Shown: positions 15,937-22,558 of the stretch, one piece after another
Position numbering within the stretch: the stretch's first letter is position 1
How the letters are laid out: each line of letters begins with the position of its first letter
Origin: JAGOTT01 sp964450795
GTDB taxonomy: Bacteria > Patescibacteriota > Minisyncoccia > Moranbacterales > UBA1568
Length of the DNA stretch: 25,686 nucleotides
Assembly: GCA_964450795.1 (NCBI GenBank)
Contig: CAYVDI010000008.1
Span: 1 to 25,686, forward strand
Direction of reading: 5' to 3'
Notes under the pieces: generated by a model
The model's database searches: none
What the model saw: the letters and a program-made list of their open reading frames with translations, nothing else
Told to the model about the DNA's origin: nothing
Position numbers and translations under genes: made by a program

Positions 15937-18471
15937 ATGGAAGTGCCGGTCTCATTCGACCTCAACCAGATTTTCATTCCCATCGCCTGGTTTTTCGGCT
16001 TTTTGTCGCTGTTCACCGGACTTCTTTTGGTTATCCGGAGCTTTTTTCGTTTTCGCGCGCAGGTGAATCAGTCGATCGCGATGGATATCGAATTGGTCCG
16101 TGTCGCGAAGCCGGCGGCTCAGGAACAGAGGTCGCAGGACGCCTGGAAGGAAGAAGTGCTTATCATGGAGAAACTGCTCGAAGCCATGTCGTCCTTCAAG
16201 CGGAGCGTGAATCCGATGAAGCGGTTTTTCTACGAGGCGCCGACACTGGTGCTTGAGATGGCGCAACCAGCCGGGAGCGAGGAGATACTCTTTTTCGTCG
16301 CCATGCCGAAGAAATTCCGTGACGGGATCGAGAAGCAGGTGAACAGCTTCTTTCCCGGGGCGGTGTTGGAAAAAGTTTCCGATTACACCATTTTCACGCC
16401 GGGGAGCGCGACCTCGGTCGCTCTTCTCGGACTGAAATCCGATTCGGCGCTTCCTCTCCGTACCTATAACGCGTTCGGGACCGATTCCCTTGATGAGTTC
16501 GCGAGCGCGATGAGCAAGCTGGATACGGAGACGGAAGGCGCTGCGATACAGATCGTATTGGCACCCGGAGGGAACGGTTGGCGGAAGCACGCGAAAGAGA
16601 TCGCTCAGCGGATGCAGCAGGGGAAACGGCTCAAAGAGGCGCTGGAACACCCGAGTACTTCCGGATCTTCCTTCCTGACGGGGGTCGCGAAGGGGGTCGT
16701 GAGTGAGGCTGCATCGACCGCAACGCTCGGTGTGGCCGGGAAATCGTCCGATGCGAACAAGCCGAAACCGGAGGAAAAGACTGTGACGCTGACACCGGAG
16801 GAACAGGAAACGCTCAAGGCGATCGAAACGAAAGCTCTTGATCCGGCTTTTCGGGTGAATATCCGGCTTCTCGCATCCGCCATGACGGAGTCCCGTGCCG
16901 AAGAGCTTCTGGCCCAACTCGAGACCGCATTTACACAGTTCGATTATCCGGGAGTGAACACACTTCAGGTGAAGCGGCGCGTGAAGCGGAAACAGGCGGC
17001 GTTCGATTACATCTTCCGGAATTTCGATGAAGATACCTCCATGATCCTCTCATCGGAGGAGATCGCGAGCATCTTCCATTTCCCGATATCGGTCACGGAA
17101 ACCCCGAAAATCAAATGGCTCAAATCGGGTGCCGCTGCGCCGCCGATCAATATACCGAAAGAAGGCATTCCGCTCGGGTACAACGATTATCGCGGCGTTC
17201 GGACCGATATCCGGCTTACCGATGATGACCGTCGCCGTCATCTCTACGTCATCGGTCAGACCGGAACCGGAAAATCCTATTTCATCCAGGGACTCGCGAA
17301 GTGGGATGCCCGGGCCGGACACGGATTCTGTTTCATCGATCCGCATGGCGATGCGATCGAGGACATCGTGGCGTCGATTCCGAGGGAGCGCGCGGACGAT
17401 GTCATCGTATTTGATCCGGCGGATATCGAGCGGCCGATCGGTCTCAACATGCTCGAATACGATCCGAAGCACCCCGAGCAGAAGACGTTCGTCATCAACG
17501 AGATGATCGGCATCTTCGACCAGCTCTATGATCTCAAGTCGACCGGAGGACCGATGTTCGAGCAATACATGCGGAATGCGATGCTGCTCGTCATGGACGA
17601 TCCTTCGACGGGCTCGACGCTTATGGAAATACCGCGCGTCCTTGCCGATGAGGAATTCCGGAAACTCAAACTCTCGAAGTGCACGAACCCGATCGTCCGG
17701 GACTTCTGGCTCAAGGAGGCCGAGAAAGCCGGAGGCGAGGCATCGCTTGCGAATATGGTACCGTATATCACCTCGAAACTCACGACATTCATCGCAAACG
17801 ACATCATGCGTCCGATCATCGCCCAGCAGGAGTCCGGGCTCAACTTCCGTGAGATCATGGATTCCGGGAAGATCCTTCTCGTGAATCTTTCGAAGGGCAA
17901 GATCGGCGAGATCAACGCGAAGCTCCTCGGCATGGTCATCGTCGGAAAGCTTCTCATGGCGGCGCTTTCCCGCGTCGACACGCCCGAGGAGGACCGGAAG
18001 GATTTCTATCTTTACATGGACGAGTTTCAGAATGTCACGACGAATTCGATCGCGCAGATACTTTCCGAGGCTCGGAAGTACCGGCTCGACCTCGTCTTGG
18101 TCCATCAGTTCATCGGACAGCTCAAGGAGGAGATCTCGAAAGCGGTCTTCGGCAATGTCGGATCCATGGTCGCGCTCCGCGTCGGTCCCGAGGATGCCGA
18201 TTTTCTGGAGAAGCAGTTCGCACCGGTCTTCACCGCGAACGATCTCATGAACGTCGACAACCGACAGGGATTCGCGAGGTTGCTTATCGATGGGGAGCAG
18301 CGGAAGCCGTTCAATATGAAGACGCTTTCCTCGCCGTCAGGGGATCGGGAGTTGGCGCAGGCGTTCAAGGAGCTTTCCAGGCTCAGATACGGTCGCGATT
18401 CGACGATCGTCAACCGGGAAATTCTCGATCGCGTGAATTCCTTTATGAAGATTGCACAAAAAGAGGAATGA
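15937..18471 (+). CDS. VirD4/TraG/HerA-like membrane-anchored ATPase (844 aa)
   Basis: A RecA-fold hexameric pump-type ATPase, of the kind that couples or translocates DNA or protein at membranes. One membrane helix lies at residues about 12-37 (IAWFFGFLSLFTGLLLVIRSFF). A large N-terminal domain (about 60-420) contains a low-complexity insertion near 245-285. The ATPase domain carries Walker A GQTGTGKS (440-447), FCFIDPHGDAIEDIV, VIVFDPADIERPIGLN, Walker B YLYMDEFQNV (Asp695-Glu696) and a sensor-like VHQFIGQL (Gln724), with ALRVGPEDADFLEKQF after it. These match chromosomal TraG/TraD-like 'type IV secretion DNA-binding' ATPases and HerA relatives. No relaxase or VirB-type channel genes are present, so conjugation is not implied. 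No SD is obvious before the ATG. It is the last gene of the operon and is followed by a terminator. Confidence 0.9.
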   Translation: MEVPVSFDLNQIFIPIAWFFGFLSLFTGLLLVIRSFFRFRAQVNQSIAMDIELVRVAKPAAQEQRSQDAWKEEVLIMEKLLEAMSSFKRSVNPMKRFFYEAPTLVLEMAQPAGSEEILFFVAMPKKFRDGIEKQVNSFFPGAVLEKVSDYTIFTPGSATSVALLGLKSDSALPLRTYNAFGTDSLDEFASAMSKLDTETEGAAIQIVLAPGGNGWRKHAKEIAQRMQQGKRLKEALEHPSTSGSSFLTGVAKGVVSEAASTATLGVAGKSSDANKPKPEEKTVTLTPEEQETLKAIETKALDPAFRVNIRLLASAMTESRAEELLAQLETAFTQFDYPGVNTLQVKRRVKRKQAAFDYIFRNFDEDTSMILSSEEIASIFHFPISVTETPKIKWLKSGAAAPPINIPKEGIPLGYNDYRGVRTDIRLTDDDRRRHLYVIGQTGTGKSYFIQGLAKWDARAGHGFCFIDPHGDAIEDIVASIPRERADDVIVFDPADIERPIGLNMLEYDPKHPEQKTFVINEMIGIFDQLYDLKSTGGPMFEQYMRNAMLLVMDDPSTGSTLMEIPRVLADEEFRKLKLSKCTNPIVRDFWLKEAEKAGGEASLANMVPYITSKLTTFIANDIMRPIIAQQESGLNFREIMDSGKILLVNLSKGKIGEINAKLLGMVIVGKLLMAALSRVDTPEEDRKDFYLYMDEFQNVTTNSIAQILSEARKYRLDLVLVHQFIGQLKEEISKAVFGNVGSMVALRVGPEDADFLEKQFAPVFTANDLMNVDNRQGFARLLIDGEQRKPFNMKTLSSPSGDRELAQAFKELSRLRYGRDSTIVNREILDRVNSFMKIAQKEE

Positions 18472-18494
18472 TCGGGCTCGTGTGTGACTGCAAA

Positions 18495-18526
18495 AAGAAA
18501 AACCCCGCGGTTGCGGGATTTTTCTT
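18495..18526. terminator. Bidirectional terminator after the ATPase operon
   Basis: A 14-bp stem with one C/A mismatch (18495-18508 with 18513-18526) closes a GGTT loop. It is A-rich on the left and T-rich on the right, and serves convergent genes ending at 18471 and 18567. Confidence 0.93.
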
Positions 18527-18566
18527 TTCTGTCGAAAGAACTTCATGAAGTTTTTCTGGCGAGCTT

Positions 18567-19169
18567 CTATTTCCGGAACTCCGTTACACGGGAAGAATAC
18601 TTCTCGAGGTTCTTGAGTTGCCGTTCGTTGAGCGTCTTCGATTGCGCGATGGCGTCGCGGATAAGGTCCTTCGAGAACTCGACGGACGTTCCGATCTTGA
18701 CTCCGCCTGCGTGCCCGACCTTCTTGCGGAGGTAATCCTCGATGTAGATCCTATGTTCCGCAGTGAGCGACGAGTCGGCGTTCTTCTCCAAGTAGTTCGC
18801 GGCCGCCTTTCTGGCGAGATGGGTAAGTCCCTCGCCGCGGGTCGCGGTCTCGATGAACGTCCCTTCGGTTTCGCGGCTCGTTTCGGTCGGGGCAACAGCG
18901 ACTTTCTGTTCCTCCGCCTTCGTTCCGCTTGCCTCCGATTCCTTCATGGCTACGGAGTCGTTCTCCTTCGCGGTCTCAGACGATACGGTTTCTTCCGCGA
19001 CGGTCGATTCGTCGGTCGGGACCGATCGATCGGAATACGAATAGATTCCGAGTGCGATCGCCGCGACGATGAAGACGCTGACGATGACACGAAGGTTTTC
19101 CTGAATCCAAACCTTCGCCTTCTCCGATGTTCCCTCCTCTTCAAAACTCATCTCTTCGTTTTCATTCAT
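18567..19169 (-). CDS. Single-pass membrane protein with LysM-like or unknown extracytoplasmic domain (200 aa)
   Basis: An acidic cytoplasmic N-terminus (residues 1-20) precedes one membrane helix (about 26-44, NLRVIVSVFIVAAIALGIYSY). A Thr/Ser/Glu-rich spacer (about 48-108) leads to a C-terminal domain (about 110-200) beginning RGEGLTHLARKAAANYLE, then LTAEHRIYIEDYLRKKVG and VKIGTSVEFSKDLIRDAI. The GEGLTHLAR...IGTSVEFS pattern is reminiscent of a divergent LysM module, which would bind peptidoglycan, but it has an unusual helical insertion, so the assignment is tentative. The ATG at 19169 is chosen over a GTG at 19178 because AAGGAAGGTG sits six bases upstream of the ATG and would abut the GTG. 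It is monocistronic, with a promoter about 120 bases upstream and a structured leader. Confidence 0.85.
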   Translation of the reverse strand: MNENEEMSFEEEGTSEKAKVWIQENLRVIVSVFIVAAIALGIYSYSDRSVPTDESTVAEETVSSETAKENDSVAMKESEASGTKAEEQKVAVAPTETSRETEGTFIETATRGEGLTHLARKAAANYLEKNADSSLTAEHRIYIEDYLRKKVGHAGGVKIGTSVEFSKDLIRDAIAQSKTLNERQLKNLEKYSSRVTEFRK

Positions 19170-19240
19170 GTACGTCACCTTCCTTTCTAGCTATTGGATT
19201 TTGAAAAGGAACCGCTTGCGTTGAAGTCTGGTCCTCGATG

Positions 19241-19268
19241 CGTCCGTAGCTTGGTGAAGCCTCGGACG
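19241..19268 (-). promoter_or_regulatory. Hairpin in the 5' leader of the 200-aa membrane-protein gene
   Basis: On the - strand transcript, CGTCCG pairs with CGGACG and, inside a symmetric two-base internal loop, GCTT pairs with AAGC around CACC. Flanking TCGA segments can extend the stem. It lies within the predicted leader (about 19280 to 19170), upstream of the SD. Confidence 0.5.
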
Positions 19269-19286
19269 GTCGACCCCCTTCCTCTT

Positions 19287-19315
19287 ATCCTAAGGCCAAA
19301 AAAACCAGGAGTCAA
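19287..19315 (-). promoter_or_regulatory. Sigma70-type promoter for the 200-aa membrane-protein gene
   Basis: On the - strand TTGACT (19315-19310) and TAGGAT (19292-19287) are 17 bases apart. The predicted start is near 19280, leaving a leader of about 110 bases. Confidence 0.6.
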
Positions 19316-19427
19316 CCACCTTTACAAGAAAGAGCATTTTCAGTCTGATAGGTTCAGGAATAATCCGGCATCGTGATTTTCGTGGAAGAGGCGGACATCG
19401 GAAATCCGGTGCGAAGGAAAACGGATC

Positions 19428-19485
19428 AAGCATGATGAACACTTGAAAGATATCGATGATATGATCGGATATTTTTATCATGCTT
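19428..19485. repeat. Nested inverted repeat, possible small RNA or cruciform
   Basis: AAGCATGAT (19428-19436) is perfectly repeated in inverse as ATCATGCTT (19477-19485). Inside it, ATATCGAT pairs with ATCGGATAT with one bulge. T-rich DNA follows at 19491-19509. Either a structured RNA or a DNA-level element would fit; no promoter dedicated to it was identified. Confidence 0.45.
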
Positions 19486-19549
19486 CGACGTTTTCATTTT
19501 ATTTTTTTATCAGCACGATGAAATACTCTTGACACGATTTATATTCCTG

Positions 19550-19578
19550 TTGAATTTTTTCAAAAAATTCTATATACT
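19550..19578 (+). promoter_or_regulatory. Promoter of the histone H1-like gene with embedded perfect dyad
   Basis: TTGAAT (19550-19555) and TATACT (19573-19578) are 17 bases apart. The spacer and part of the -35 are occupied by a perfect inverted repeat, GAATTTTTT-C-AAAAAATTC (19552-19570). The dyad would suit a repressor operator, or a bent A-tract to which the basic product itself could bind. The predicted start is near 19585. Confidence 0.7.
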
Positions 19579-19589
19579 ATCGATGCGAT

Positions 19590-19675
19590 GGAGAAAAATT
19601 TCTCCGCGTAAAATAAACAATGCGTTTTCTTGATACAACGTATCATGCAGACGCAAAAAAATCCGCGAAAGCGGA
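19590..19675 (+). promoter_or_regulatory. Structured 5' leader of the histone H1-like gene
   Basis: Three hairpins lie in the roughly 110-base leader: GGAGAAA/TTTCTCC (19590-19605), TGATAC/GTATCA with an AAC loop (19631-19645) inside a TGCGT/ACGCA outer pair (19621-19655), and TCCGC/GCGGA closed by a GAAA tetraloop (19662-19675). The last ends seven bases before the SD. The arrangement suggests post-transcriptional control or mRNA stabilisation. Confidence 0.55.
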
Positions 19676-19697
19676 AAAACGAAAGGAGGTGAACACC

Positions 19698-19838
19698 ATG
19701 GCCGCAAAGAAGAAAGTCGCGAAGAAGAAAGTCGCAAAGAAGGCAGTGAAGAAGACCGTGAAGAAGGCTGTGAAGAAGGTCGCCAAGAAAGCCGTAAAGA
19801 AAGTTGCCAAGAAGGCGACGAAGAAAGCTAAGAAATAG
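19698..19838 (+). CDS. Lysine-rich histone H1-like DNA-binding protein (46 aa)
   Basis: The protein consists almost only of Lys, Ala and Val, in repeating KKAVKK/VAKKA units with one or two Thr, like the C-terminal tail of histone H1 and bacterial H1-like or AlgP-type proteins. Such peptides bind DNA or RNA non-specifically and may compact the nucleoid. The start is set by an almost ideal AAAGGAGGTGA SD seven bases before the ATG. An in-frame ATG at 19620 would add 26 residues but lies within the structured leader. The gene is monocistronic, with its own promoter and a strong terminator, and the strong SD suggests high expression. Short repetitive genes of this kind often vary in repeat number between strains. 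Acting on nucleic acids is a family-level inference. Confidence 0.85.
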   Translation: MAAKKKVAKKKVAKKAVKKTVKKAVKKVAKKAVKKVAKKATKKAKK

Positions 19839-19869
19839 TTTTTCTTTCTACTTTTTGGTTCTTCAAGAA

Positions 19870-19900
19870 AACGATCCCGCCGAGAGGCGGGGTTGTTTTG
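19870..19900. terminator. Bidirectional terminator between the H1-like gene and prmC
   Basis: A 12-bp stem (19870-19881 with 19886-19897) with a GAGA loop contains CCCGCC/GGCGGG and is followed by a T-rich tract. On the - strand it also ends in TTTTC, so it can end prmC transcripts. Confidence 0.9.
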
Positions 19901-19914
19901 TTTCTGTTCGGTCC

Positions 19915-20802
19915 CTACTTTTTCATGCAGGAGAATCGGAATATCCTGGAGCGGCCGGAAAGGTCCGGTATGACCGAATAATCCCTTATATCCGGGAAGA
20001 TGCCGTGAAAAACCTGTCGGATTCCGCCGTCCTGTTCCGGACTGATTTCAAAGAGTACGGCGATGCGATGCGGCACAACGGACGACGTCTTGTGCGATGA
20101 CAGGCCTTCAAGCAATGCCCGGTATCGGGCGAGCCCGTCTTCTTCCGCGAGAAGCGCCGACTTCGGTTCGTAGTTTCTGACGTCCTCCGATGCGCTTTCG
20201 TAGATGTCTTCCGAGAGGTAGGGGAGGTTCGCTATGATGACGGCATCGTTATCGCGGAGATGATTTTCGATCGGTTCGACGAGGTTCCCGTGATGAAACG
20301 ATACGATATCATGGACACTATGTCGTTTCGCGTTTTCTTTCGCGATGTCGATCGCGGCCTGCGAGATGTCGGTCGCATGAAGATCGTATTTCGCCTCCAA
20401 ATTTTTCAGCTTTGACGCTATCGAGACGATGATCGCCCCGCTTCCCGTTCCGATATCGGTGATCAATAATTTTTTTGAAGCGGAAGGCGGGAAACGACTG
20501 ATCGTATCGAGAGCGATTTCGACGAGCGTTTCCGTTTCCGGTCGCGGGATGAGGGTATCGCGTGTGACATGGAATGGAAGTCCGAAGAATTCCTTCTCGC
20601 CCGTGATGTAGGCGGTCGGTTCGTGTCTCGATCGGCGATCGAGCAGTTGCCGGAGAGCATGCGTTTCGTCCGCGGTGATGACCCGTTCCGGTTCGCGGAA
20701 AACGTGTTCCTTCGTCTCATGAAGAGCAAAAGCCGCGAGTATCGAAAAATCGGCGGGCGAAACGACGCCGGAATATTCCAGGGAGAGTTCGCGGATGGTC
20801 AT
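19915..20802 (-). CDS. prmC: Release-factor glutamine methyltransferase PrmC (HemK)
   Basis: PrmC N5-methylates the glutamine of the GGQ motif in release factors, using S-adenosylmethionine. The 295-aa protein shows the N-terminal helical RF-binding domain, EPTAYITGEKEFFGLPF, PRPET (86-90), the SAM motif DIGTGSG (116-122) and a catalytic NLPY (192-195) in place of the classical NPPY. Its start codon overlaps the prfA stop (ATGA at 20802-20799), so the enzyme and its substrate are translationally coupled. The C-terminus, FEISPEQ...YSVIPDLSGRSRIFRF, matches the family ending. The NLPY variant keeps the substrate-contacting Asn, Pro and Tyr. Confidence 0.95.
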   Translation of the reverse strand: MTIRELSLEYSGVVSPADFSILAAFALHETKEHVFREPERVITADETHALRQLLDRRSRHEPTAYITGEKEFFGLPFHVTRDTLIPRPETETLVEIALDTISRFPPSASKKLLITDIGTGSGAIIVSIASKLKNLEAKYDLHATDISQAAIDIAKENAKRHSVHDIVSFHHGNLVEPIENHLRDNDAVIIANLPYLSEDIYESASEDVRNYEPKSALLAEEDGLARYRALLEGLSSHKTSSVVPHRIAVLFEISPEQDGGIRQVFHGIFPDIRDYSVIPDLSGRSRIFRFSCMKK

Positions 20803-21893
20803 GATGGCGTCTTTTCCGATTCTCCCTGCATCTTGAGACGCATGTCCTCCTCCTCGAGCGCGTCGAGGATGGCGCCGAGATTCCCGGAGAGGATTCCCGG
20901 AATATTGCTCCAGGATTCCTTGATGCGGTGATCGGTGATGCGATCCTGAGGAAAGTTGTATGTTCTGATCTTCTCGCTCCGGTCGCCGGTGCCGATCTGA
21001 GAACGGCGGGTATCACCGAGTTCTTTGGCGCGTTTTTCTTCTTCCGCCTGGAGAATGCGTGAACGGAGGACCTTCATCGCCTTCTCCTTGTTCTTGATCT
21101 GTGATTTTTCATCCTGGCACGATACGACGGTTCCGGTCGGGATATGCGTGATGCGGACCGCGCTGTATGTCGTGTTGACCGATTGCCCGCCGGGTCCGGA
21201 CGAACAGAACGTGTCGATGCGGAGGTCTGCCGGGTTGATCACGATGTCCACTTCTTCGGCGATCGGCAAAACGGCGACGGTCGCGGTCGATGTGTGGATG
21301 CGGCCTGCCTTTTCCGTTTCCGGGACACGCTGGACGCGATGGACACCCGACTCGTATTTGAGTTTCTGATAGACGGACAATTCCGATCTTCCCTGATTCA
21401 CCTCGAAGACGACTTCCTTGAATCCGCCGACTTCCGTCTGGTTCGAATGAAGAACCGAGATGCTCCAACCGAGCGTTTCGGCGTATCGCGAATACATCCG
21501 GAAAAGGTCTCCGGCGAAGAGGCTCGATTCGTCGCCGCCGGCACCGCCGCGGATCTCGACGATGGCGTCCTTTCCGTCGTTCGGATCGCGGGGAAGAAGC
21601 AGTTTCTTGAGGGTTTTCTCGAGAGCGTCACGTTTTACGGAAAGGGCGATATTGTCCTCCATGGCGAGATCCTTCATGCCCGGGTCGTCGGTCGTTTTCA
21701 TGATTTCGGCGTTCTCCTGCATGGACCGTTCGATCGCCTCGAATTCATGCGCCTTCGTGAGGATATCGGACAGCTCGGCCTTGCGCTTTCCGAGCGCGGC
21801 GAACCGGGAGGGCGTTTTCGCGGTCTCCGGATCCTCGAGCGTGGCGTCGATTTCCCGCGCCTCACGTTCCATGTTTTCGATAAGTGTCTTCAT
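20799..21893 (-). CDS. prfA: Peptide chain release factor 1
   Basis: RF1 recognises UAA and UAG in the ribosomal A site and triggers peptide release. The 364-aa length is normal. Visible motifs are the GGAGGDE region (116-122), the stop-codon-recognition PxT tripeptide as PET (191-193, within HRVQRVPETEKAGRIHTS), and the catalytic GGQ (235-237, within SSGPGGQSVNTTYSAVR). PxT rather than SPF separates RF1 from RF2. AGGAT lies just before the ATG. It sits between rpmE and prmC on the same strand, a common bacterial order. An inverted repeat lies in the short gap upstream. Confidence 0.97.
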   Translation of the reverse strand: MKTLIENMEREAREIDATLEDPETAKTPSRFAALGKRKAELSDILTKAHEFEAIERSMQENAEIMKTTDDPGMKDLAMEDNIALSVKRDALEKTLKKLLLPRDPNDGKDAIVEIRGGAGGDESSLFAGDLFRMYSRYAETLGWSISVLHSNQTEVGGFKEVVFEVNQGRSELSVYQKLKYESGVHRVQRVPETEKAGRIHTSTATVAVLPIAEEVDIVINPADLRIDTFCSSGPGGQSVNTTYSAVRITHIPTGTVVSCQDEKSQIKNKEKAMKVLRSRILQAEEEKRAKELGDTRRSQIGTGDRSEKIRTYNFPQDRITDHRIKESWSNIPGILSGNLGAILDALEEEDMRLKMQGESEKTPS

Positions 21894-21918
21894 ATCCTTT
21901 CGTAATGATACCCGATAT

Positions 21919-21957
21919 GGCTTCTTTCGGAAAGAAAAACACCTGTCGGAAGAAGCC
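21919..21957 (-). repeat. Inverted repeat between rpmE and prfA
   Basis: GGCTTCTT and AAGAAGCC (21919-21926 and 21950-21957) form a perfect 8-bp dyad with a 23-base loop containing a smaller CTTTC/GAAAG hairpin. On the - strand there is no T run after it, so read-through from rpmE into prfA is expected. It may adjust the L31 to RF1 ratio. Confidence 0.45.
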
Positions 21958-21986
21958 TCCCGATCAGGCGTTTCAAGGTTTCACGG

Positions 21987-22286
21987 CTATTTCTCCTCCG
22001 TCTTTTCGATGGCCGCCTCCTTTTTCGAGGAAGTCTTTTTCGGAGCCTTCGCAGCCTTTTTCATGGCGGCCGCCTGTTTCTCCTTCGCCTTTTCGGAAAG
22101 CTGCTTGAACCGTTCGACGCGCCCGGTGGTGTCGACATACTTCTTCTTGCCGGTGTAGAACGGATGGCACGCGGCGCAGATCTCTATCGAGAGCGTCTTC
22201 GTGGTGGAACCGGTCTCATACGTCGCTCCGCAAGCGCAGGTGATGACGGCGTCCTCGTGATAAGTCGGATGGATTCCCTGTTTCAT
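21987..22286 (-). CDS. rpmE: 50S ribosomal protein L31 with lysine-rich C-terminal extension
   Basis: L31 bridges the ribosomal subunits at the central protuberance. The 99-aa protein starts MKQGIHPTYHEDAVITCACGA, followed by the typical IEICAACHPFYTGKKKYVDTTGRVERF. Cys17, Cys19, Cys37 and Cys40 make it the zinc-binding (C+) form. Residues about 66-99 are an added Lys/Ala/Glu-rich tail, making it some 30 residues longer than usual. The ATG at 22286 fits the family start; upstream in-frame codons run through the promoter and are not used. It is the first gene of the leftward rpmE-prfA-prmC unit. Confidence 0.95.
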   Translation of the reverse strand: MKQGIHPTYHEDAVITCACGATYETGSTTKTLSIEICAACHPFYTGKKKYVDTTGRVERFKQLSEKAKEKQAAAMKKAAKAPKKTSSKKEAAIEKTEEK

Positions 22287-22346
22287 AGGTCGTTCTTTCG
22301 GAGGTGCCAAAATGATTACGGAATGTCCGCATCTCCAGTGCGGGGA

Positions 22347-22375
22347 AGCGTAGCATGGATTCGGGAAATTGACAA
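22347..22375 (-). promoter_or_regulatory. Promoter of rpmE-prfA-prmC
   Basis: On the - strand TTGTCA (22375-22370) is 17 bases from TACGCT (22352-22347). The -10 is weak but is preceded by TGC, giving an extended -10. It shares its -35 region with the divergent rpsB promoter. Confidence 0.6.
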
Positions 22376-22397
22376 GCGTCGCCGGCTCCTGTACTCT
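22369..22397 (+). promoter_or_regulatory. Promoter of rpsB-tsf
   Basis: A perfect TTGACA (22369-22374) is 17 bases from TACTCT (22392-22397). The predicted start near 22404 gives an rpsB leader of about 155 bases. Confidence 0.65.
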
Positions 22398-22468
22398 GGG
22401 AAGTGCCGTTTTCGATCCGTCGGGAGCGGTCATCATTCATGTTTCCATTTTTCGGAAGCCTTTTCCTG

Positions 22469-22531
22469 CCCCGTTTCTCGGGGTCGAGGTTTCCGAGGGA
22501 GACAGGTGGCAGCATCCCTCGATATCGGGGG
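22469..22531 (+). promoter_or_regulatory. Hairpins in the rpsB leader
   Basis: CCCCG/CGGGG (22469-22483) and CCCTCG/CGGGGG with an ATAT loop (22516-22531) lie in the long leader, the second about 17 bases before the SD. In E. coli, S2 represses its own mRNA through the rpsB leader; a similar role here is inference. Confidence 0.4.
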
Positions 22532-22558
22532 AGCATAATTGCATTAAGGAGAAACGAT

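Larger units (their letters stand above)
19170..19697. other. 528-base divergent intergenic region
   Basis: No protein gene is supported. The region holds a - strand promoter and structured leader for the membrane protein, a + strand promoter with a perfect dyad and a structured leader for the lysine-rich protein, and a long interrupted inverted repeat (19428-19485). It is AT-rich compared with the coding DNA, especially from 19470 to 19580. Confidence 0.7.

Noticed and set aside
15937..18471. Conjugative element or integrated plasmid
   Set aside because: There is no relaxase, VirB-type gene, integrase or attachment site; the ATPase is flanked by ordinary chromosomal genes.
19529..19534. Perfect TTGACA as the -35 of the H1-like gene
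   Set aside because: No -10 lies 16-18 bases downstream; TTGAAT at 19550 pairs properly with TATACT.
19620..19697. N-terminal extension of the H1-like protein from the ATG at 19620
   Set aside because: It lies in the structured leader without an SD, while the ATG at 19698 has an almost ideal one.
22403..22558. Longer S2 start at 22403
   Set aside because: It coincides with the predicted transcription start, and the added residues do not resemble S2; 22559 has AAGGAG.
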